This document shows, one piece after another, positions 1 through 9,197 of a stretch of DNA of 64,000 bases. The notes under the pieces were generated by a model. It saw only the letters and a list, made by a program, of their open reading frames with translations. It ran no database searches and was not told the DNA's origin. Source of the stretch: Rhodococcus sp. SBT000017 (GTDB lineage: Bacteria; Actinomycetota; Actinomycetes; Mycobacteriales; Mycobacteriaceae); the NCBI RefSeq assembly GCF_003688915.1, contig NZ_REFU01000001.1:248001-312000 (forward strand), written 5' to 3'. Position 1 is the first letter of the stretch. The number at the start of each line of letters is the position of its first letter. Made by a program: the position numbers and the translations under genes.

Positions 1-56
1 GCAGACGGCGCGCGGCAGCGCGGCCTGCAGGTCCTCCGGTGGACATCGATGCCTAG
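1..56 (+). CDS. rne: Ribonuclease E/G, C-terminal end only (partial)
   Basis: Only the last 17 codons and a TAG stop (54-56) are in the window, read from base 3. They encode an arginine/alanine-rich tail, RRRAAARPAGPPVDIDA. This is the kind of basic, proline-rich end seen on actinobacterial RNase E/G, and rne stands directly upstream of rplU-rpmA-obg in mycobacteria and relatives. The call therefore rests on position plus tail composition; no catalytic sequence is visible. Confidence 0.55.
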   Translation, partial: RRRAAARPAGPPVDIDA

Positions 57-70
57 TGGGACAGGGCAGT

Positions 71-100
71 TTGACCCTGGCCGTCTCCCTGCCGTAACCT
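71..100 (+). promoter_or_regulatory. Probable sigma-A-type promoter for rplU-rpmA
   Basis: A TTGACC hexamer (71-76) is separated by 18 bases from TAACCT (95-100), a TANNNT-type -10 box. It lies in the 235-base gap after rne. Transcription from here would give a leader of about 185 bases before rplU. I see no clear hairpin regulator in that leader. Confidence 0.5.
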
Positions 101-291
101 TGATAAGTCGCTCCCGGTGACACCGTTCTGCTGTGCCGTAGTGGCCCTGTAGGAAACAACGGTTCTCGAGCGGGCCGAGATGATCATCATCCCGGCCGGC
201 CGATAGGGAGCAAGCAAACACGTTTTACCAGACCAGTCGTGTTGCCATGCGCAACGCGAGCAAGTTCGAAGAAGCAAGGGGTAGCCCTCCG

Positions 292-603
292 ATGGCAACG
301 TACGCGATCGTCAAGACCGGCGGAAAGCAGTACAAGGTCGCTGTTGGTGACCTCGTCAAGGTCGAGAAGATCGAGGGAGCGCCCGGCACTGCTGTCTCGC
401 TTGCTCCGGTCCTCGTCGTAGACGGATCCGACCTGACCACAGATGCAGACAAGCTGGCGAAGATCTCGGTCGCCGGTGAGATCGTCGAGCACACCAAGGG
501 CCCGAAGATCCGCATCCACAAGTTCAAGAACAAGACCGGATACCACAAGCGTCAGGGACATAGGCAGAAGCTCACTGTCCTCAAGGTCACCGGCATCAAG
601 TAA
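292..603 (+). CDS. rplU: 50S ribosomal protein L21
   Basis: L21 binds 23S rRNA in the large ribosomal subunit. The 103-residue product has the usual length and starts [16 protein letters not shown], the near-universal L21 opening. The C-terminal segment [17 protein letters not shown] is the conserved basic rRNA-binding end. The frame stays open further upstream to 247, but ATG 292 matches the family start. rpmA follows 59 bases later, the normal bacterial pairing. Confidence 0.97.
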   Translation: MATYAIVKTGGKQYKVAVGDLVKVEKIEGAPGTAVSLAPVLVVDGSDLTTDADKLAKISVAGEIVEHTKGPKIRIHKFKNKTGYHKRQGHRQKLTVLKVTGIK

Positions 604-662
604 CCAGGTCTCTCCGGACCCGCGTTCTCCCAAGCTGATTCACCCCGAGGAGGGTATGCAAC

Positions 663-926
663 ATGGCACATAAGAAGGGTGCATCAAGCTCCCGTAACGG
701 TCGCGACTCGAACGCTCAGCGCCTCGGCGTCAAGCGTTTCGGCGGCCAGACCGTAGGCGCAGGCGAGATCCTGGTTCGTCAGCGCGGCACGCACTTCCAC
801 CCCGGCGTCAACGTCGGCCGTGGCGGCGACGACACCCTGTTCGCACTCGCCCCGGGCGCAGTCGAATTCGGTGCCAAGCGCGGTCGCAAGACCGTGAACA
901 TCGTTCCGGTCGCTGTAGAGGCCTAG
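663..926 (+). CDS. rpmA: 50S ribosomal protein L27
   Basis: L27 sits near the peptidyl-transferase centre and contacts tRNA with its N-terminus. The 87-residue product begins [16 protein letters not shown], the standard uncleaved form without the Firmicute-type propeptide. GVKRFGGQ and the [10 protein letters not shown] motif are intact. An aggaggg ribosome-binding site lies just upstream. A strong terminator follows before obgE, so rplU-rpmA looks like its own transcription unit with some read-through possible. Confidence 0.97.
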   Translation: MAHKKGASSSRNGRDSNAQRLGVKRFGGQTVGAGEILVRQRGTHFHPGVNVGRGGDDTLFALAPGAVEFGAKRGRKTVNIVPVAVEA

Positions 927-1012
927 TCCTTCTGCAGCGCTGGCGCTCACAATGGCCGACGCGACCGGGCAACTGCTCGAGTCGACCATCCACGGCGTAC
1001 GTTCACAGCTCC

Positions 1013-1063
1013 CGATAGGGGCGGACCAGGGTCATGAGACCGGTCCGCCCCTATCGCTTTTTT
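1013..1063 (+). terminator. Rho-independent terminator after rpmA
   Basis: A perfect 15-base inverted repeat (1013-1027 and 1042-1056) with a 14-base loop is followed by a run of six T residues (1058-1063). It lies between rpmA and obgE, and would separate ribosomal-protein expression from that of Obg. Confidence 0.9.
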
Positions 1064-1101
1064 CTCCCGATTTTTCTTTCACGAAAGGATCGAAGACAGC
1101 T

Positions 1102-2553
1102 ATGTCACGATTCATCGACCGCGTGGTGCTGCACGTCAGCGCCGGCAAAGGTGGCAACGGCTGCTCTTCGGTTCACCGCGAAAAGTTCAAGCCTCTCGGT
1201 GGCCCCGACGGTGGTAACGGAGGACAGGGCGGCGGAGTCGTCTTCGTCGTCGACAGCAACGTGCACACCTTGCTCGACTTCCACTTCTCCAGCCATGCCA
1301 AGGCAGGCAACGGAACTCAGGGCATGGGTGGCAACCGCGAAGGTGCCAACGGCGAGGACCTGATTCTCAAGGTTCCCGACGGCACCGTCGTGCTCGACAA
1401 GAAGGGCAACGTGCTCGCCGACATGATCGGCGAGGGAACACGTTTCGACGCCGCTCCGGGCGGCCGCGGTGGTCTCGGCAACGCAGCTCTCGCATCGAAG
1501 GCTCGGCGGGCACCCGGATTCGCACTGCTCGGCGAAGAGGGCATCGAACGCGAACTCGTCCTCGAACTGAAGTCCGTCGCCGATGTGGGCCTCGTCGGAT
1601 TTCCGTCGGCCGGTAAGTCGTCGCTGGTCTCGGTGCTGTCCGCAGCGAAGCCGAAGATCGCCGATTACCCCTTCACCACACTGGTGCCCAACCTCGGAGT
1701 GGTCTCCAGCGGCGACACCACCTTCACCGTCGCCGACGTTCCCGGGTTGATCCCCGGAGCGAGCCAGGGCCGAGGTCTCGGGCTCGACTTCCTGCGTCAC
1801 CTCGAACGCTGTGCCGTTCTCGCACACGTCGTCGACTGCGCCACACTGGATCCCGGCCGCGATCCGATCTCCGACGTCGATGCCCTCGAAGCCGAATTGG
1901 CTGCGTACAAGCCGGCCTTGTCCGGAGATGCCAGCCTCGGCGATCTGGCCGATCGGCCCCGCATCGTGGTGTTGAACAAGGCCGACATTCCGGAGGGAGC
2001 CGAGCTCGCCGAGATGGTCACCGCCGAGTTCGAGTCCCGTGGCTGGCCCGTGTACACCATCTCCGCGGTGACGCGTGCCGGACTCAAGCCGCTGACGTTC
2101 GCGTTGGCGAAGCTCGTCGAGGAGTACCGCACCGCGCATCCGGCTCCCGAGCCGCGGCGTCAGGTGCTGCGCCCGGTCGCGCGGAACGACGACAGCTTCA
2201 AGGTCGTCAAGGATCCGGATATCCCGGACGGCTTCATCGTTCGCGGTACCCGACCGGAGCGGTGGGTGCGCCAGACGCAGTTCACCAACGACGAGGCCGT
2301 CGGCTACCTCGCCGACCGTCTCGCGCGGCTCGGTGTCGAGGACGCTCTCATCAAGGCCGGCGCTCAGCCCGGTGCTTCGGTCACCATCGGCGACGTGTCG
2401 TTCGATTGGGAGCCGCAGACTCCGGCCGGTGTCGAGATCACGATGACAGGCCGTGGCACCGATGCCCGTCTCGATCAGGTCGAGCGCATCGGCGCATCCG
2501 AACGCAAGCATGCCCGCCAGGTACGACGCGGGCTCGATTCCGAACAGGAGTAG
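1102..2553 (+). CDS. obgE: GTPase Obg (ribosome-associated)
   Basis: Obg is an essential GTPase that acts in 50S subunit maturation and stress signalling. The 483-residue product has three parts in order. First is the glycine-rich Obg fold ([20 protein letters not shown]). Second is the G domain, with P-loop GFPSAGKSS at about residues 165-173, [10 protein letters not shown] as the G3/switch region, and NKAD near residue 290. Third is a C-terminal OCT domain, a length typical of actinobacteria. ATG 1102 is chosen because GAAAGGA lies about 14 bases upstream and the protein aligns from MSRFIDRV. The open frame extending to 952 runs through the terminator and is not used. proB begins 2 bases after the stop. 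Confidence 0.96.
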   Translation: MSRFIDRVVLHVSAGKGGNGCSSVHREKFKPLGGPDGGNGGQGGGVVFVVDSNVHTLLDFHFSSHAKAGNGTQGMGGNREGANGEDLILKVPDGTVVLDKKGNVLADMIGEGTRFDAAPGGRGGLGNAALASKARRAPGFALLGEEGIERELVLELKSVADVGLVGFPSAGKSSLVSVLSAAKPKIADYPFTTLVPNLGVVSSGDTTFTVADVPGLIPGASQGRGLGLDFLRHLERCAVLAHVVDCATLDPGRDPISDVDALEAELAAYKPALSGDASLGDLADRPRIVVLNKADIPEGAELAEMVTAEFESRGWPVYTISAVTRAGLKPLTFALAKLVEEYRTAHPAPEPRRQVLRPVARNDDSFKVVKDPDIPDGFIVRGTRPERWVRQTQFTNDEAVGYLADRLARLGVEDALIKAGAQPGASVTIGDVSFDWEPQTPAGVEITMTGRGTDARLDQVERIGASERKHARQVRRGLDSEQE

Positions 2554-2555
2554 AC

Positions 2556-3695
2556 GTGGTGTCGGTGCGTGAATCCGATTCGCCCGCAGAGGCTCTCACC
2601 GATACCCGTCGCACGATCGCCGATGCCAAGCGCATCGTGGTCAAGATCGGTTCGTCGGCGCTCACCAGCCTCGACGCGGGTCTGGATCTGAGTCGACTCG
2701 ATCTGCTCGCCGACGCCATCGAATCTCGGATGCGCAGCGGCACCGACGTGGTGGTCGTGTCCTCCGGTGCGATCGGCGCAGGGATGGCACCGCTGGGCCT
2801 GACCAAGCGTCCACGAGACCTGGCGACGAAACAGGCTGCCGCGAGCGTCGGTCAGCTCGCTCTGGTCAATGCGTGGAGCTCGTCGTTCCACCGGTACGGG
2901 CGCACGGTCGGACAGGTTCTGCTCACAGCCGAGGACATCGCGCGGCGAACCAACCACCGCAATGCTCAGCGCACCCTGGATCGGCTGCGCTCGCTCGGTG
3001 CCGTCGCCATCGTCAACGAGAACGACACGGTCGCCACCGCGGAGATCCGGTTCGGCGACAACGATCGTCTGGCTGCTCTGGTCGCCCACCTCGTCGGAGC
3101 GGACGCACTGTTCCTGCTCTCGGACGTGGACGGGTTGTACGACGGTGATCCCCGCAAGGGCAAGGCGACACTGATCCCGGAGGTGACCAGCCCCGAGGAT
3201 CTCGACGGCGTCGTCGCCGGTTCGGGGGGAGCGCTCGGCACCGGCGGAATGGCGTCCAAGCTGTCCGCTGCGCGTCTCGCGGCCGATGCCGGTGTTCCGG
3301 TGTTGCTGGCTGCGGCATCCGATGCCGCACACGCACTGACGACCTCCGAGGTGGGCACTGCCTTCGCCGCGCGCCCGACGCGATTGTCGGCGCGCAAGTT
3401 CTGGGTTCGTCACGCTGCCGACGCCGCGGGAGAACTGCACCTCGACGCGGGGGCGGTTCGTGCGGTGGTGGAGCGGCGACGGTCGTTGTTGTCCGCCGGT
3501 ATCACGTCGGTGACGGGATCGTTCCACGGCGGCGACGTGGTCTCGTTGGTCGACCACGTCGGCGTACTGGTGGCTCGCGGGGTCGTCGCGTACGACTCGG
3601 GGGAGCTGGTCGGGATGCTCGGACGGTCGACAGGCGAGTTGGCCGCGGAGCTACAGCGGCCGGTGGTTCATGCCGACGATCTGGTTCCTGCCTGA
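2556..3695 (+). CDS. proB: Glutamate 5-kinase
   Basis: ProB phosphorylates L-glutamate to gamma-glutamyl phosphate, the first and feedback-regulated step of proline synthesis; ProA (at 26.0 kb) follows. The 379-residue protein has an amino-acid kinase domain (KIGSSAL near the start, [16 protein letters not shown], the GTGGMASK loop) and a C-terminal PUA domain of about 80 residues. GTG 2556 is chosen because AGGAG (2546-2550) lies 5 bases upstream; GTG 2559 or 2565 are possible. It is apparently co-transcribed with obgE, and its 3' end overlaps the convergent sirtuin gene by 28 bases. Confidence 0.95.
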   Translation: MVSVRESDSPAEALTDTRRTIADAKRIVVKIGSSALTSLDAGLDLSRLDLLADAIESRMRSGTDVVVVSSGAIGAGMAPLGLTKRPRDLATKQAAASVGQLALVNAWSSSFHRYGRTVGQVLLTAEDIARRTNHRNAQRTLDRLRSLGAVAIVNENDTVATAEIRFGDNDRLAALVAHLVGADALFLLSDVDGLYDGDPRKGKATLIPEVTSPEDLDGVVAGSGGALGTGGMASKLSAARLAADAGVPVLLAAASDAAHALTTSEVGTAFAARPTRLSARKFWVRHAADAAGELHLDAGAVRAVVERRRSLLSAGITSVTGSFHGGDVVSLVDHVGVLVARGVVAYDSGELVGMLGRSTGELAAELQRPVVHADDLVPA

Positions 3696-4534
3696 TCGAC
3701 GTCGTCGGCCAGCGCGGTCGCCACCTCCGAGCAGCCGGCATGCATTGTCAGAGATGCGAATTCGTCGCCGCGGGTGGTACCGCGGTTGACGATGACGATG
3801 GGCTTCCCAGTCTTGGACGCGTGCCTGACGAACCGCAAGCCCGACATCACGGTCAGCGAGGACCCGAGCACCAGCAGTGCGTCGCTTCGGTCGACGAGAT
3901 CGTATGCCTCGGCGACGCGCGGTTTGGGGACGCTCTCACCGAAGTAGACGATGTCGGGTTTGAGTATCCCCGAACATGATTCGCAGTCGACCATGCTGAA
4001 GTGCGCGGTCGAGGAAATGATCGCGTCGGCGTCGGGGGCGATCTCGACGCCCTCCGCGGGTGCGACCGACTCGAGGAAGCCGGGATTTGCTCGATCGAGC
4101 CGTCGACCCAGCTCGAAACGCGAGATCAATCGCTCGCAGTTCAGGCAGCGGACTCGGGCGTATACGCCGTGCAGGTCGATGACGTTCCGGCTGCCCGCCT
4201 TGGTGTGCAGCATGTCGACGTTCTGGGTGATGATGCCGGTGACGACGCCTGCCCGTTCGAGTCGGGCGAGTGCTCGGTGGCCGTCGTTGGGCACCGCTGC
4301 GTCCATGTGTCGCCACCCGACGTGGTTGCGTGCCCAGTAGTGCCGACGAAATTCGGCGTCGCCGATGAACTGTTGGAACGTCATCGGGTTGCGCGGCGGT
4401 GACTGCGGACCGCGGTAATCGGGAATCCCCGAGTCGGTGGACATGCCTGCGCCGCTGACGACGGTGACCGTCCTGCCGTCGAGCAGAGAAGTCAGCTGCT
4501 CGTACAGTGCCGCGGACACAGGGGATGCATTCAC
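3668..4534 (-). CDS. Sir2-family NAD-dependent protein deacylase (sirtuin)
   Basis: Sirtuins remove acyl groups from lysine using NAD, giving nicotinamide and O-acyl-ADP-ribose. The 288-residue product shows [15 protein letters not shown] (NAD binding), TQNVDMLH, the catalytic histidine in DLHGVY, a four-cysteine zinc site (CLNCERL and CESCSG), and GSSLTVMSG near the C-terminus. GTG 4534 gives a normal length; an upstream GTG at 4570 would start directly beside a terminator hairpin and is less likely. The gene is convergent with proB and downstream of ectC. I cannot tell its acyl preference or whether it targets the neighbouring enzymes. Confidence 0.9.
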   Translation of the reverse strand: MNASPVSAALYEQLTSLLDGRTVTVVSGAGMSTDSGIPDYRGPQSPPRNPMTFQQFIGDAEFRRHYWARNHVGWRHMDAAVPNDGHRALARLERAGVVTGIITQNVDMLHTKAGSRNVIDLHGVYARVRCLNCERLISRFELGRRLDRANPGFLESVAPAEGVEIAPDADAIISSTAHFSMVDCESCSGILKPDIVYFGESVPKPRVAEAYDLVDRSDALLVLGSSLTVMSGLRFVRHASKTGKPIVIVNRGTTRGDEFASLTMHAGCSEVATALADDVDQAGTRSSA

Positions 4535-4578
4535 TTCGTCCAGGATAGCGATCCGTTGCTCGATGAGCACTGTACCGA

Positions 4579-4626
4579 CGCCTACGGCCCGCACCGACGC
4601 GGAAGCGTCGGTGCGGGCCGTAGGCG
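4579..4626 (-). terminator. Perfect 22-bp hairpin terminator after ectC
   Basis: Two 22-base arms (4579-4600 and 4605-4626) are exact reverse complements around a GGAA loop. It lies 11 bases past the ectC stop. No T-run follows on either strand, so it is the U-less type common in actinobacteria. It closes the ect operon and insulates the sirtuin gene. Confidence 0.8.
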
Positions 4627-4637
4627 ATGTGCTGGTA

Positions 4638-5036
4638 TTACGCGGGTACCTCGACAAGGGGGTACACGCCGTTCTCGTCGTGTGTCTCGTTGCCGACGAC
4701 GGGAGGGTTGAACACGCACAGCATGCGCATTTGGGTGCGCGGCTCGACGGTGTGGCGCTCGTGCCCGTTGAGCAGGTACATCGATCCCGCACCGAGCTCG
4801 TAGGTCTCTCCGGTTTCGCGGTCGGTGAGCGTTCCCTCGCCTTCGATGAGCCAGACGGCCTCGACGTGGTTGGCGTAGTGGAAGTTGTTCACCGTGCCGG
4901 CCTGAATCGTCGTCTCGTGGAACGAGAACCCGACCTTGTCGCCGCCGAGAATGATCCTCTTGCTGCGCCAGTTGCCGTCTTCGCTCTCGATGTCGCGATC
5001 GGTACCGGTGATCTCCTGTGTGGTGCGAACGATCAT
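4638..5036 (-). CDS. ectC: L-ectoine synthase
   Basis: EctC cyclises N-gamma-acetyl-2,4-diaminobutyrate to ectoine with loss of water, the last step of ectoine synthesis. The 132-residue product has the family length and cupin fold: MIVRTTQEI at the start, HYANHVEAVWLIEGEG, and LNGHERHTVEP. AAGGAGGA about 8 bases before ATG 5036 is a strong ribosome-binding site. It is the third gene after ectA-ectB, 40 bases from ectB. No hydroxylase gene (ectD) follows; a terminator does. Confidence 0.97.
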   Translation of the reverse strand: MIVRTTQEITGTDRDIESEDGNWRSKRIILGGDKVGFSFHETTIQAGTVNNFHYANHVEAVWLIEGEGTLTDRETGETYELGAGSMYLLNGHERHTVEPRTQMRMLCVFNPPVVGNETHDENGVYPLVEVPA

Positions 5037-5076
5037 GCGATGTCCTCCTTCGATGTCGGTTGTTGCGGACGGACGG

Positions 5077-6354
5077 TCAGGAAAGCACCCTGGCGACGGC
5101 GCTCTCGATGACGTCCAGACCGCGGTCGAGCTCGTCCATCGTCGTGGTCAACGGTGGGAGCAGCTTGACGACCTCGTCCTTCGGGCCTGCCGTCTCGACG
5201 AGCAGATGCTCGTCGTAGCACAGCTGAGACACCTTGCCCGCCAACTCGGCGTCGTCGAACACCAGTGCCTGGACCATGCCACGGCCGCGAGTGGAGATGC
5301 CGTCGAACTTGGCGCAGAGCTTGATGAAGCGATCCTGGATGTGCTCGCCCTTGGCGAGGATCTCCTTCTCGAAGGTGTCATCGGACCAGTAGTGGTCGAT
5401 CGCTGCCTTGGCCGTGACGAACGACGGGTTGAACCCGCGGAAGGTTCCGTTGTGCTCACCGGGCGACCAGACGTCGAGCTCGGGCTTGAACAGTGTCAGC
5501 GCCAACGGCATGCCGTAGCCACCGATGGACTTGGACAGCGTGACGATGTCCGGGGTGATGCCGGCTTCCTCGAACGAGAAGAACTGGCCGGTGCGACCAC
5601 AACCCATCTGGACGTCGTCGACGATCAGCAGGATCTCGCGTCGCGAGCAGAGCTCGGCCAGCGCGCGCAGCCACTCGGGGCGCGCGACGTTGATGCCGCC
5701 CTCACCCTGGATGGTCTCCACGATCACTGCGGCCGGGCGGTTGAAACCGCTGCCCGAGTCGTCGAGCACGCGCTCGAACCACTGGAAGTCCTCGGTGACG
5801 CCGCCGAAGTAGTTGTCGTATGGCATCGGCGTGGTGTGCACCAACGGAATTCCGGCGCCAGCTCGCTTCATCGAGTTGCCGGTGACCGACAGCGCGCCGA
5901 GTGTCATGCCGTGGAATGCGTTGGTGAAGTTGATGATCGCCTCGCGGCCGGTGACCTTGCGGGCCAACTTCAGTGCCGCCTCGACGGTGTTGGTGCCCGT
6001 CGGTCCCGGGAACTGAACCTTGTAGTCCAAGCCGCGGGGGTCGAGGATGTTCTTCTTGAACGACTCGAGGAACTCACGCTTGGCAACGGTCGACATGTCG
6101 AGTCCGTGCGTGATTCCGTCGCTGGTGATGTAGTCCACCAACGCGCTCTTGATCATGTCGTTGTTGTGGCCGTAGTTGAGTGCGCCTGCGCCACCGAAGA
6201 AGTCGAGGTAGTCGTTGCCGTCCTCGTCGGTGATCACCGAGTTCTTCGCGGTGGAGAACACGGCGGGCCACTGGCGGCTGTAGCTCCGCACGCCGGATTC
6301 GACGGTCTCGAACACATCGGGCTTCTCTGTTGTAACGGTGTTCTTTTCGGTCAT
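5077..6354 (-). CDS. ectB: L-2,4-diaminobutyrate--2-oxoglutarate transaminase
   Basis: EctB is a class III PLP aminotransferase that converts aspartate semialdehyde to 2,4-diaminobutyrate using glutamate, the first committed step to ectoine. The 425-residue product shows PTGTNTVEAALKLARK, the PLP-binding VDDVQMGCGRTG, and the lysine in TLSKSIGGYGMP near residue 275. The start is ATG 6354, with GAAAGGAA about 12 bases upstream. The reading frame is continuous with ectA (no stop between them), so the protein could be made alone from the internal site, as an EctA-EctB fusion, or as both. Confidence 0.95.
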   Translation of the reverse strand: MTEKNTVTTEKPDVFETVESGVRSYSRQWPAVFSTAKNSVITDEDGNDYLDFFGGAGALNYGHNNDMIKSALVDYITSDGITHGLDMSTVAKREFLESFKKNILDPRGLDYKVQFPGPTGTNTVEAALKLARKVTGREAIINFTNAFHGMTLGALSVTGNSMKRAGAGIPLVHTTPMPYDNYFGGVTEDFQWFERVLDDSGSGFNRPAAVIVETIQGEGGINVARPEWLRALAELCSRREILLIVDDVQMGCGRTGQFFSFEEAGITPDIVTLSKSIGGYGMPLALTLFKPELDVWSPGEHNGTFRGFNPSFVTAKAAIDHYWSDDTFEKEILAKGEHIQDRFIKLCAKFDGISTRGRGMVQALVFDDAELAGKVSQLCYDEHLLVETAGPKDEVVKLLPPLTTTMDELDRGLDVIESAVARVLS

Positions 6355-6903
6355 GTTCTGCTTGTTCCTTTCGTAATTCCGCGATGCGTCGGGGCCTACT
6401 GTGTAGAGCTCCTCGGCTTCGTGGCTATCAGGGAAATCGTTGGGCGCGAACAAATCCGACCTGACGATGTCGGTGCCTCGCTTGCGTGCGAGGCTCGTGA
6501 AGGTTGCGATGGACGCTTCGTTGTCCGGGCTGATCGTCGTCTCCAGATGCGTGATTCCCTGTGGCTCGAGGCGGTCGAGCAGCTCCATCAGCATGCGACC
6601 GGCAAGACCCTTGCCACGCTGGTCCGCATCCACGGCGACCTGCCACACGAACAGCGTGCGGGGGGCGTCCTGGCGGATGTATCCGGTGACGAAACCGACT
6701 GCGCGGCCGTCTATGTCGGATACGACGGTGGTGGCCGCGAAATCGCGGCACCACAACACGTACGAGTAGCTGGAGTTGAGGTCCAGAACTCGCGAATCTC
6801 TTGCGATCTCCCAGAGCCGGACTCCGTCGGAGATCTGTGGCTTACGAAACTTCACTGCGTCCGGCGCAGTGACTGGGGTACTTCTCAGCAATGCGGGCTT
6901 CAT
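6355..6903 (-). CDS. ectA: L-2,4-diaminobutyrate N-gamma-acetyltransferase, open into ectB (no stop of its own)
   Basis: EctA is a GNAT acetyltransferase that acetylates diaminobutyrate at the gamma-amino group. The acetyl-CoA loop QRGKGLAG lies near residues 92-99, with family segments RKPQISDGVRLWEIA and NSSYSYVLWCRDFA before it and TTISPDNEAS after it. From ATG 6903 there are 183 codons to the ectB ATG. An upstream ATG at 6975, preceded by a TAACCT -10 box (6984-6989) and therefore possibly leaderless, is the alternative start. The frame never stops before ectB: TAC at 6373-6375, just ahead of the ectB ribosome-binding site, stands where a stop codon would be expected. The uninterrupted frame from 6903 runs to 5077 (608 aa). 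Confidence 0.9.
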
Positions 6904-6996
6904 GGGAAATACAAACGTAACAAGGTCGTCGTGGCATATCGAGTGCGCTCGGAAATCGACCTCCGAATCGGACATGCATCCCCAGGTTAACCGCCG

Positions 6997-7016
6997 AATG
7001 TGATGATGGTCACATT
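6997..7016. promoter_or_regulatory. CRP/GlxR-type palindrome upstream of ectA
   Basis: AATGTGATGATGGTCACATT is a perfect 7-base inverted repeat with a 6-base spacer and contains TGTGA-N6-TCACA, the consensus of CRP-family regulators including actinobacterial CRP/GlxR. It lies 94 bases upstream of ectA ATG 6903 and 22 bases upstream of ATG 6975. It would overlap the -35 region of a promoter using the TAACCT box at 6984-6989. Which regulator binds here is inference. Confidence 0.65.
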
Positions 7017-7061
7017 GTTGTTGCCCGGCTGGCTGTACCCGCAATCATGAAGTTCAAACCA

Positions 7062-7076
7062 CCCGCTTCGGGCGGG
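7062..7076 (-). terminator. Possible weak terminator after recQ-like gene
   Basis: A short inverted repeat, CCCGC-TTCGG-GCGGG, lies just past the stop of the helicase gene and is followed on the minus strand by a T-containing stretch. The stem is only 5 bp, so this is a weak candidate. Confidence 0.3.
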
Positions 7077-7079
7077 CAC

Positions 7080-9197
7080 CTATTTCGGTGTCGCGAGAGC
7101 GAACGGCAGCACCGCCTGCGCACCCGCAGCATTCAATGCCGCCGTGGCGCAGGTGAACGTCCACCCCGTGTCGGTGAGCAGATCGATCAACAGAATCGGC
7201 CCTGTCACGGACGATACGTCCGGAACGTCCCATGAGTCCACCAGCCCGGCGACTCGAAACGCCGAATTCGCCGCCGAGACCGGCGGATGACCTGCCCTGA
7301 CCTGCATGACGCCGAGATCGCTCAATTTTCCGACGGAGGCCAATCGCTCGGCGATCGACCGCACCAACACAGGATGGGTGGGGGAGTCGAGAGCGAGAAC
7401 CGCAGTGGGCCGCTGCTTCCAATCCCAGTGGGCGAGCACGGTGATGCACGCCTTCTCCAACGCATCGGTGGCCGGAGCGTCGGGTGCATCGAGCAGGGCA
7501 CGCAGTCGGCTACCCCAGCCCAGGTCGGTGAGTCGACCCAGCACGCGCCCGGGTTCGTGTGGGTCGGCGATCTTGCCCGAGAGCGAGACACCCAGCTTCT
7601 TCATGCCGCTGGGCCACTGCTTTCTGGGCTGCAGGTCGATGCCCGGCCGATCCAGACGTGCCCTGGCCGAGTCGACCGAGGCCGCGTCCACCGATGCCGA
7701 CAGGTGTTCGCCCGTGCAGTTGTCGCACCGCCCGCATCGGTCGGACTCGCTACCGGGTGCGCCCAGATCCGGGTCGTCGAGTTGTCTGCGCAGGAATTCC
7801 ATCCGGCAGCCGTCGGTGCCCTGGTAGTCGATCATCGCCTGCTGCTCGCGGTCCCTGGCCTGTTCGAGACGCTCGTAGCGGGCCGCGTCGTACGTCCATT
7901 GCTCCCCGGTTGCCATCCAACCGCCACGAACGCGTCTGACGGCGCCATCGACGTCGAGAACCTTCAGCACCATCTCGAGTCTGCTGCGACCCAGCTCGAC
8001 GAGAGGCTCCAGCGCCTGCGTCGACTGGGCCTTGTCGGTGTTCAAGGCATCGATGACCTGACGCACCAGATGTTCGCGGGGGAATGCGACGGAGGCGAAG
8101 TAACTCCAGATCTGCCTGTCCTCGTGGCCCGGAAGCAGCACTACGTCGGCGCGTTCCGTAGCGCGCCCGGCACGGCCGACCTGCTGGTAGTACGAAATCG
8201 GAGACGATGGTGCTCCCATGTGCACCACGAAGCCGAGATCGGGCTTGTCGAAGCCCATGCCCAGTGCGGACGTGGCGACCAGTGCCTTGACTCGGTTGGC
8301 CAGCAGGTCACCTTCGAGCGATTCCCGCTCGGTCGGGTCCGTCTGACCGGTGTACGACGCCACGACGTGGCCTTGATCGGTCAGCAGCGCTGCGAGGTCC
8401 TTCGCCGCAGATACCGTCAGGGTGTAGATGATTCCCGAACCGGGCAGCGTCTTCAGGTGATCGCCGAGCCACGCCGCCCGTTCGGTCGCGTTGTCGATCT
8501 TCACCACCGCCATGCGCAGAGAGTCGCGTGCGAGCCCGCCGCGCAGGACGAGCGTGTCTCCGCCGCCGACGCCCAACTGCGCCGCGACGTCGTCCACCAC
8601 GCGGTCGTTCGCCGTCGCGGTGGTCGCGAGCACGGGGATACCGTCGCGCAACTCGGCGATCAGAGTTCTGATCCGTCGGTAGTCGGGCCGGAAATCGTGG
8701 CCCCAGTCGGAGACGCAATGTGCTTCGTCGACCACGACGAGGCCGGCGTCCCCGGCCAAGGACGGCAGCACCTGATCGCGGAAATCGGGATTGTTCAATC
8801 GCTCCGGACTGACCAGAAGCACGTCGAGTTCACCGGAGTTGACCTGCTGATGGATGTCGTCCCACTCGGTCATGTTGCCGGAGTTGATGGTCCCCGCGCG
8901 GACGCCTGCCCGCTCGGCCGAGGCAACCTGGTTGCGCATCAGCGCCAACAACGGAGAGACGATCACCGTCGGACCCAGGCCCTGTGCGCGCAGCAGCTTC
9001 GCCGCGATGAAGTAAACCGCCGACTTGCCCCAACCGGTCCGCTGCACCACCAGCGCCCGCCGCCGGTGCACGACGAGGGCCTCGATGGCTGTCCACTGAT
9101 CTTCGCGCAGGACCGCATCCGGGCCGGCGAGTTCGCGCAACAACTCCTCGGCGCTCTCGCGCAAGTTCCCGGTCGTGGACTCCGTGGTCGTTGTCAT
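7080..9197 (-). CDS. RecQ-family ATP-dependent DNA helicase with C-terminal phosphoribosyltransferase-like domain
   Basis: A 3'-5' DNA helicase of the RecQ family, probably in repair or recombination. The 705-residue product has Walker A RTGWGKSA (about residues 55-62), VDEAHCVSDWGHDFRPDY (DEAH near 154), TATANDRV, the motif VI QQVGRAGRA, and a zinc-binding cysteine set (C then CGRCDNC). After the helicase core comes about 200 residues ending in GPILLIDLLTDTGWT (about 665-680), which resembles the PRPP loop of type I phosphoribosyltransferases. The ATG at 9197 is chosen; ATG 9206 is also possible. It is divergent from the fluoride channel genes and not part of the ect operon. Confidence 0.85.
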   Translation of the reverse strand: MTTTTESTTGNLRESAEELLRELAGPDAVLREDQWTAIEALVVHRRRALVVQRTGWGKSAVYFIAAKLLRAQGLGPTVIVSPLLALMRNQVASAERAGVRAGTINSGNMTEWDDIHQQVNSGELDVLLVSPERLNNPDFRDQVLPSLAGDAGLVVVDEAHCVSDWGHDFRPDYRRIRTLIAELRDGIPVLATTATANDRVVDDVAAQLGVGGGDTLVLRGGLARDSLRMAVVKIDNATERAAWLGDHLKTLPGSGIIYTLTVSAAKDLAALLTDQGHVVASYTGQTDPTERESLEGDLLANRVKALVATSALGMGFDKPDLGFVVHMGAPSSPISYYQQVGRAGRATERADVVLLPGHEDRQIWSYFASVAFPREHLVRQVIDALNTDKAQSTQALEPLVELGRSRLEMVLKVLDVDGAVRRVRGGWMATGEQWTYDAARYERLEQARDREQQAMIDYQGTDGCRMEFLRRQLDDPDLGAPGSESDRCGRCDNCTGEHLSASVDAASVDSARARLDRPGIDLQPRKQWPSGMKKLGVSLSGKIADPHEPGRVLGRLTDLGWGSRLRALLDAPDAPATDALEKACITVLAHWDWKQRPTAVLALDSPTHPVLVRSIAERLASVGKLSDLGVMQVRAGHPPVSAANSAFRVAGLVDSWDVPDVSSVTGPILLIDLLTDTGWTFTCATAALNAAGAQAVLPFALATPK

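Noticed and set aside
1105..2511. Minus-strand 468-codon frame over obgE
   Set aside because: Antisense shadow of a near-certain Obg gene.
4627..4637. ectD (ectoine hydroxylase) as a fourth ect gene
   Set aside because: A terminator follows ectC directly and the next gene is a sirtuin; no dioxygenase with an HxD...H motif is encoded nearby.
4936..6990. Long plus-strand open frame (684 codons) across ectC-ectB-ectA
   Set aside because: It is antisense to clearly recognised ect genes; its translation has no recognisable family features and is a GC-rich shadow frame.
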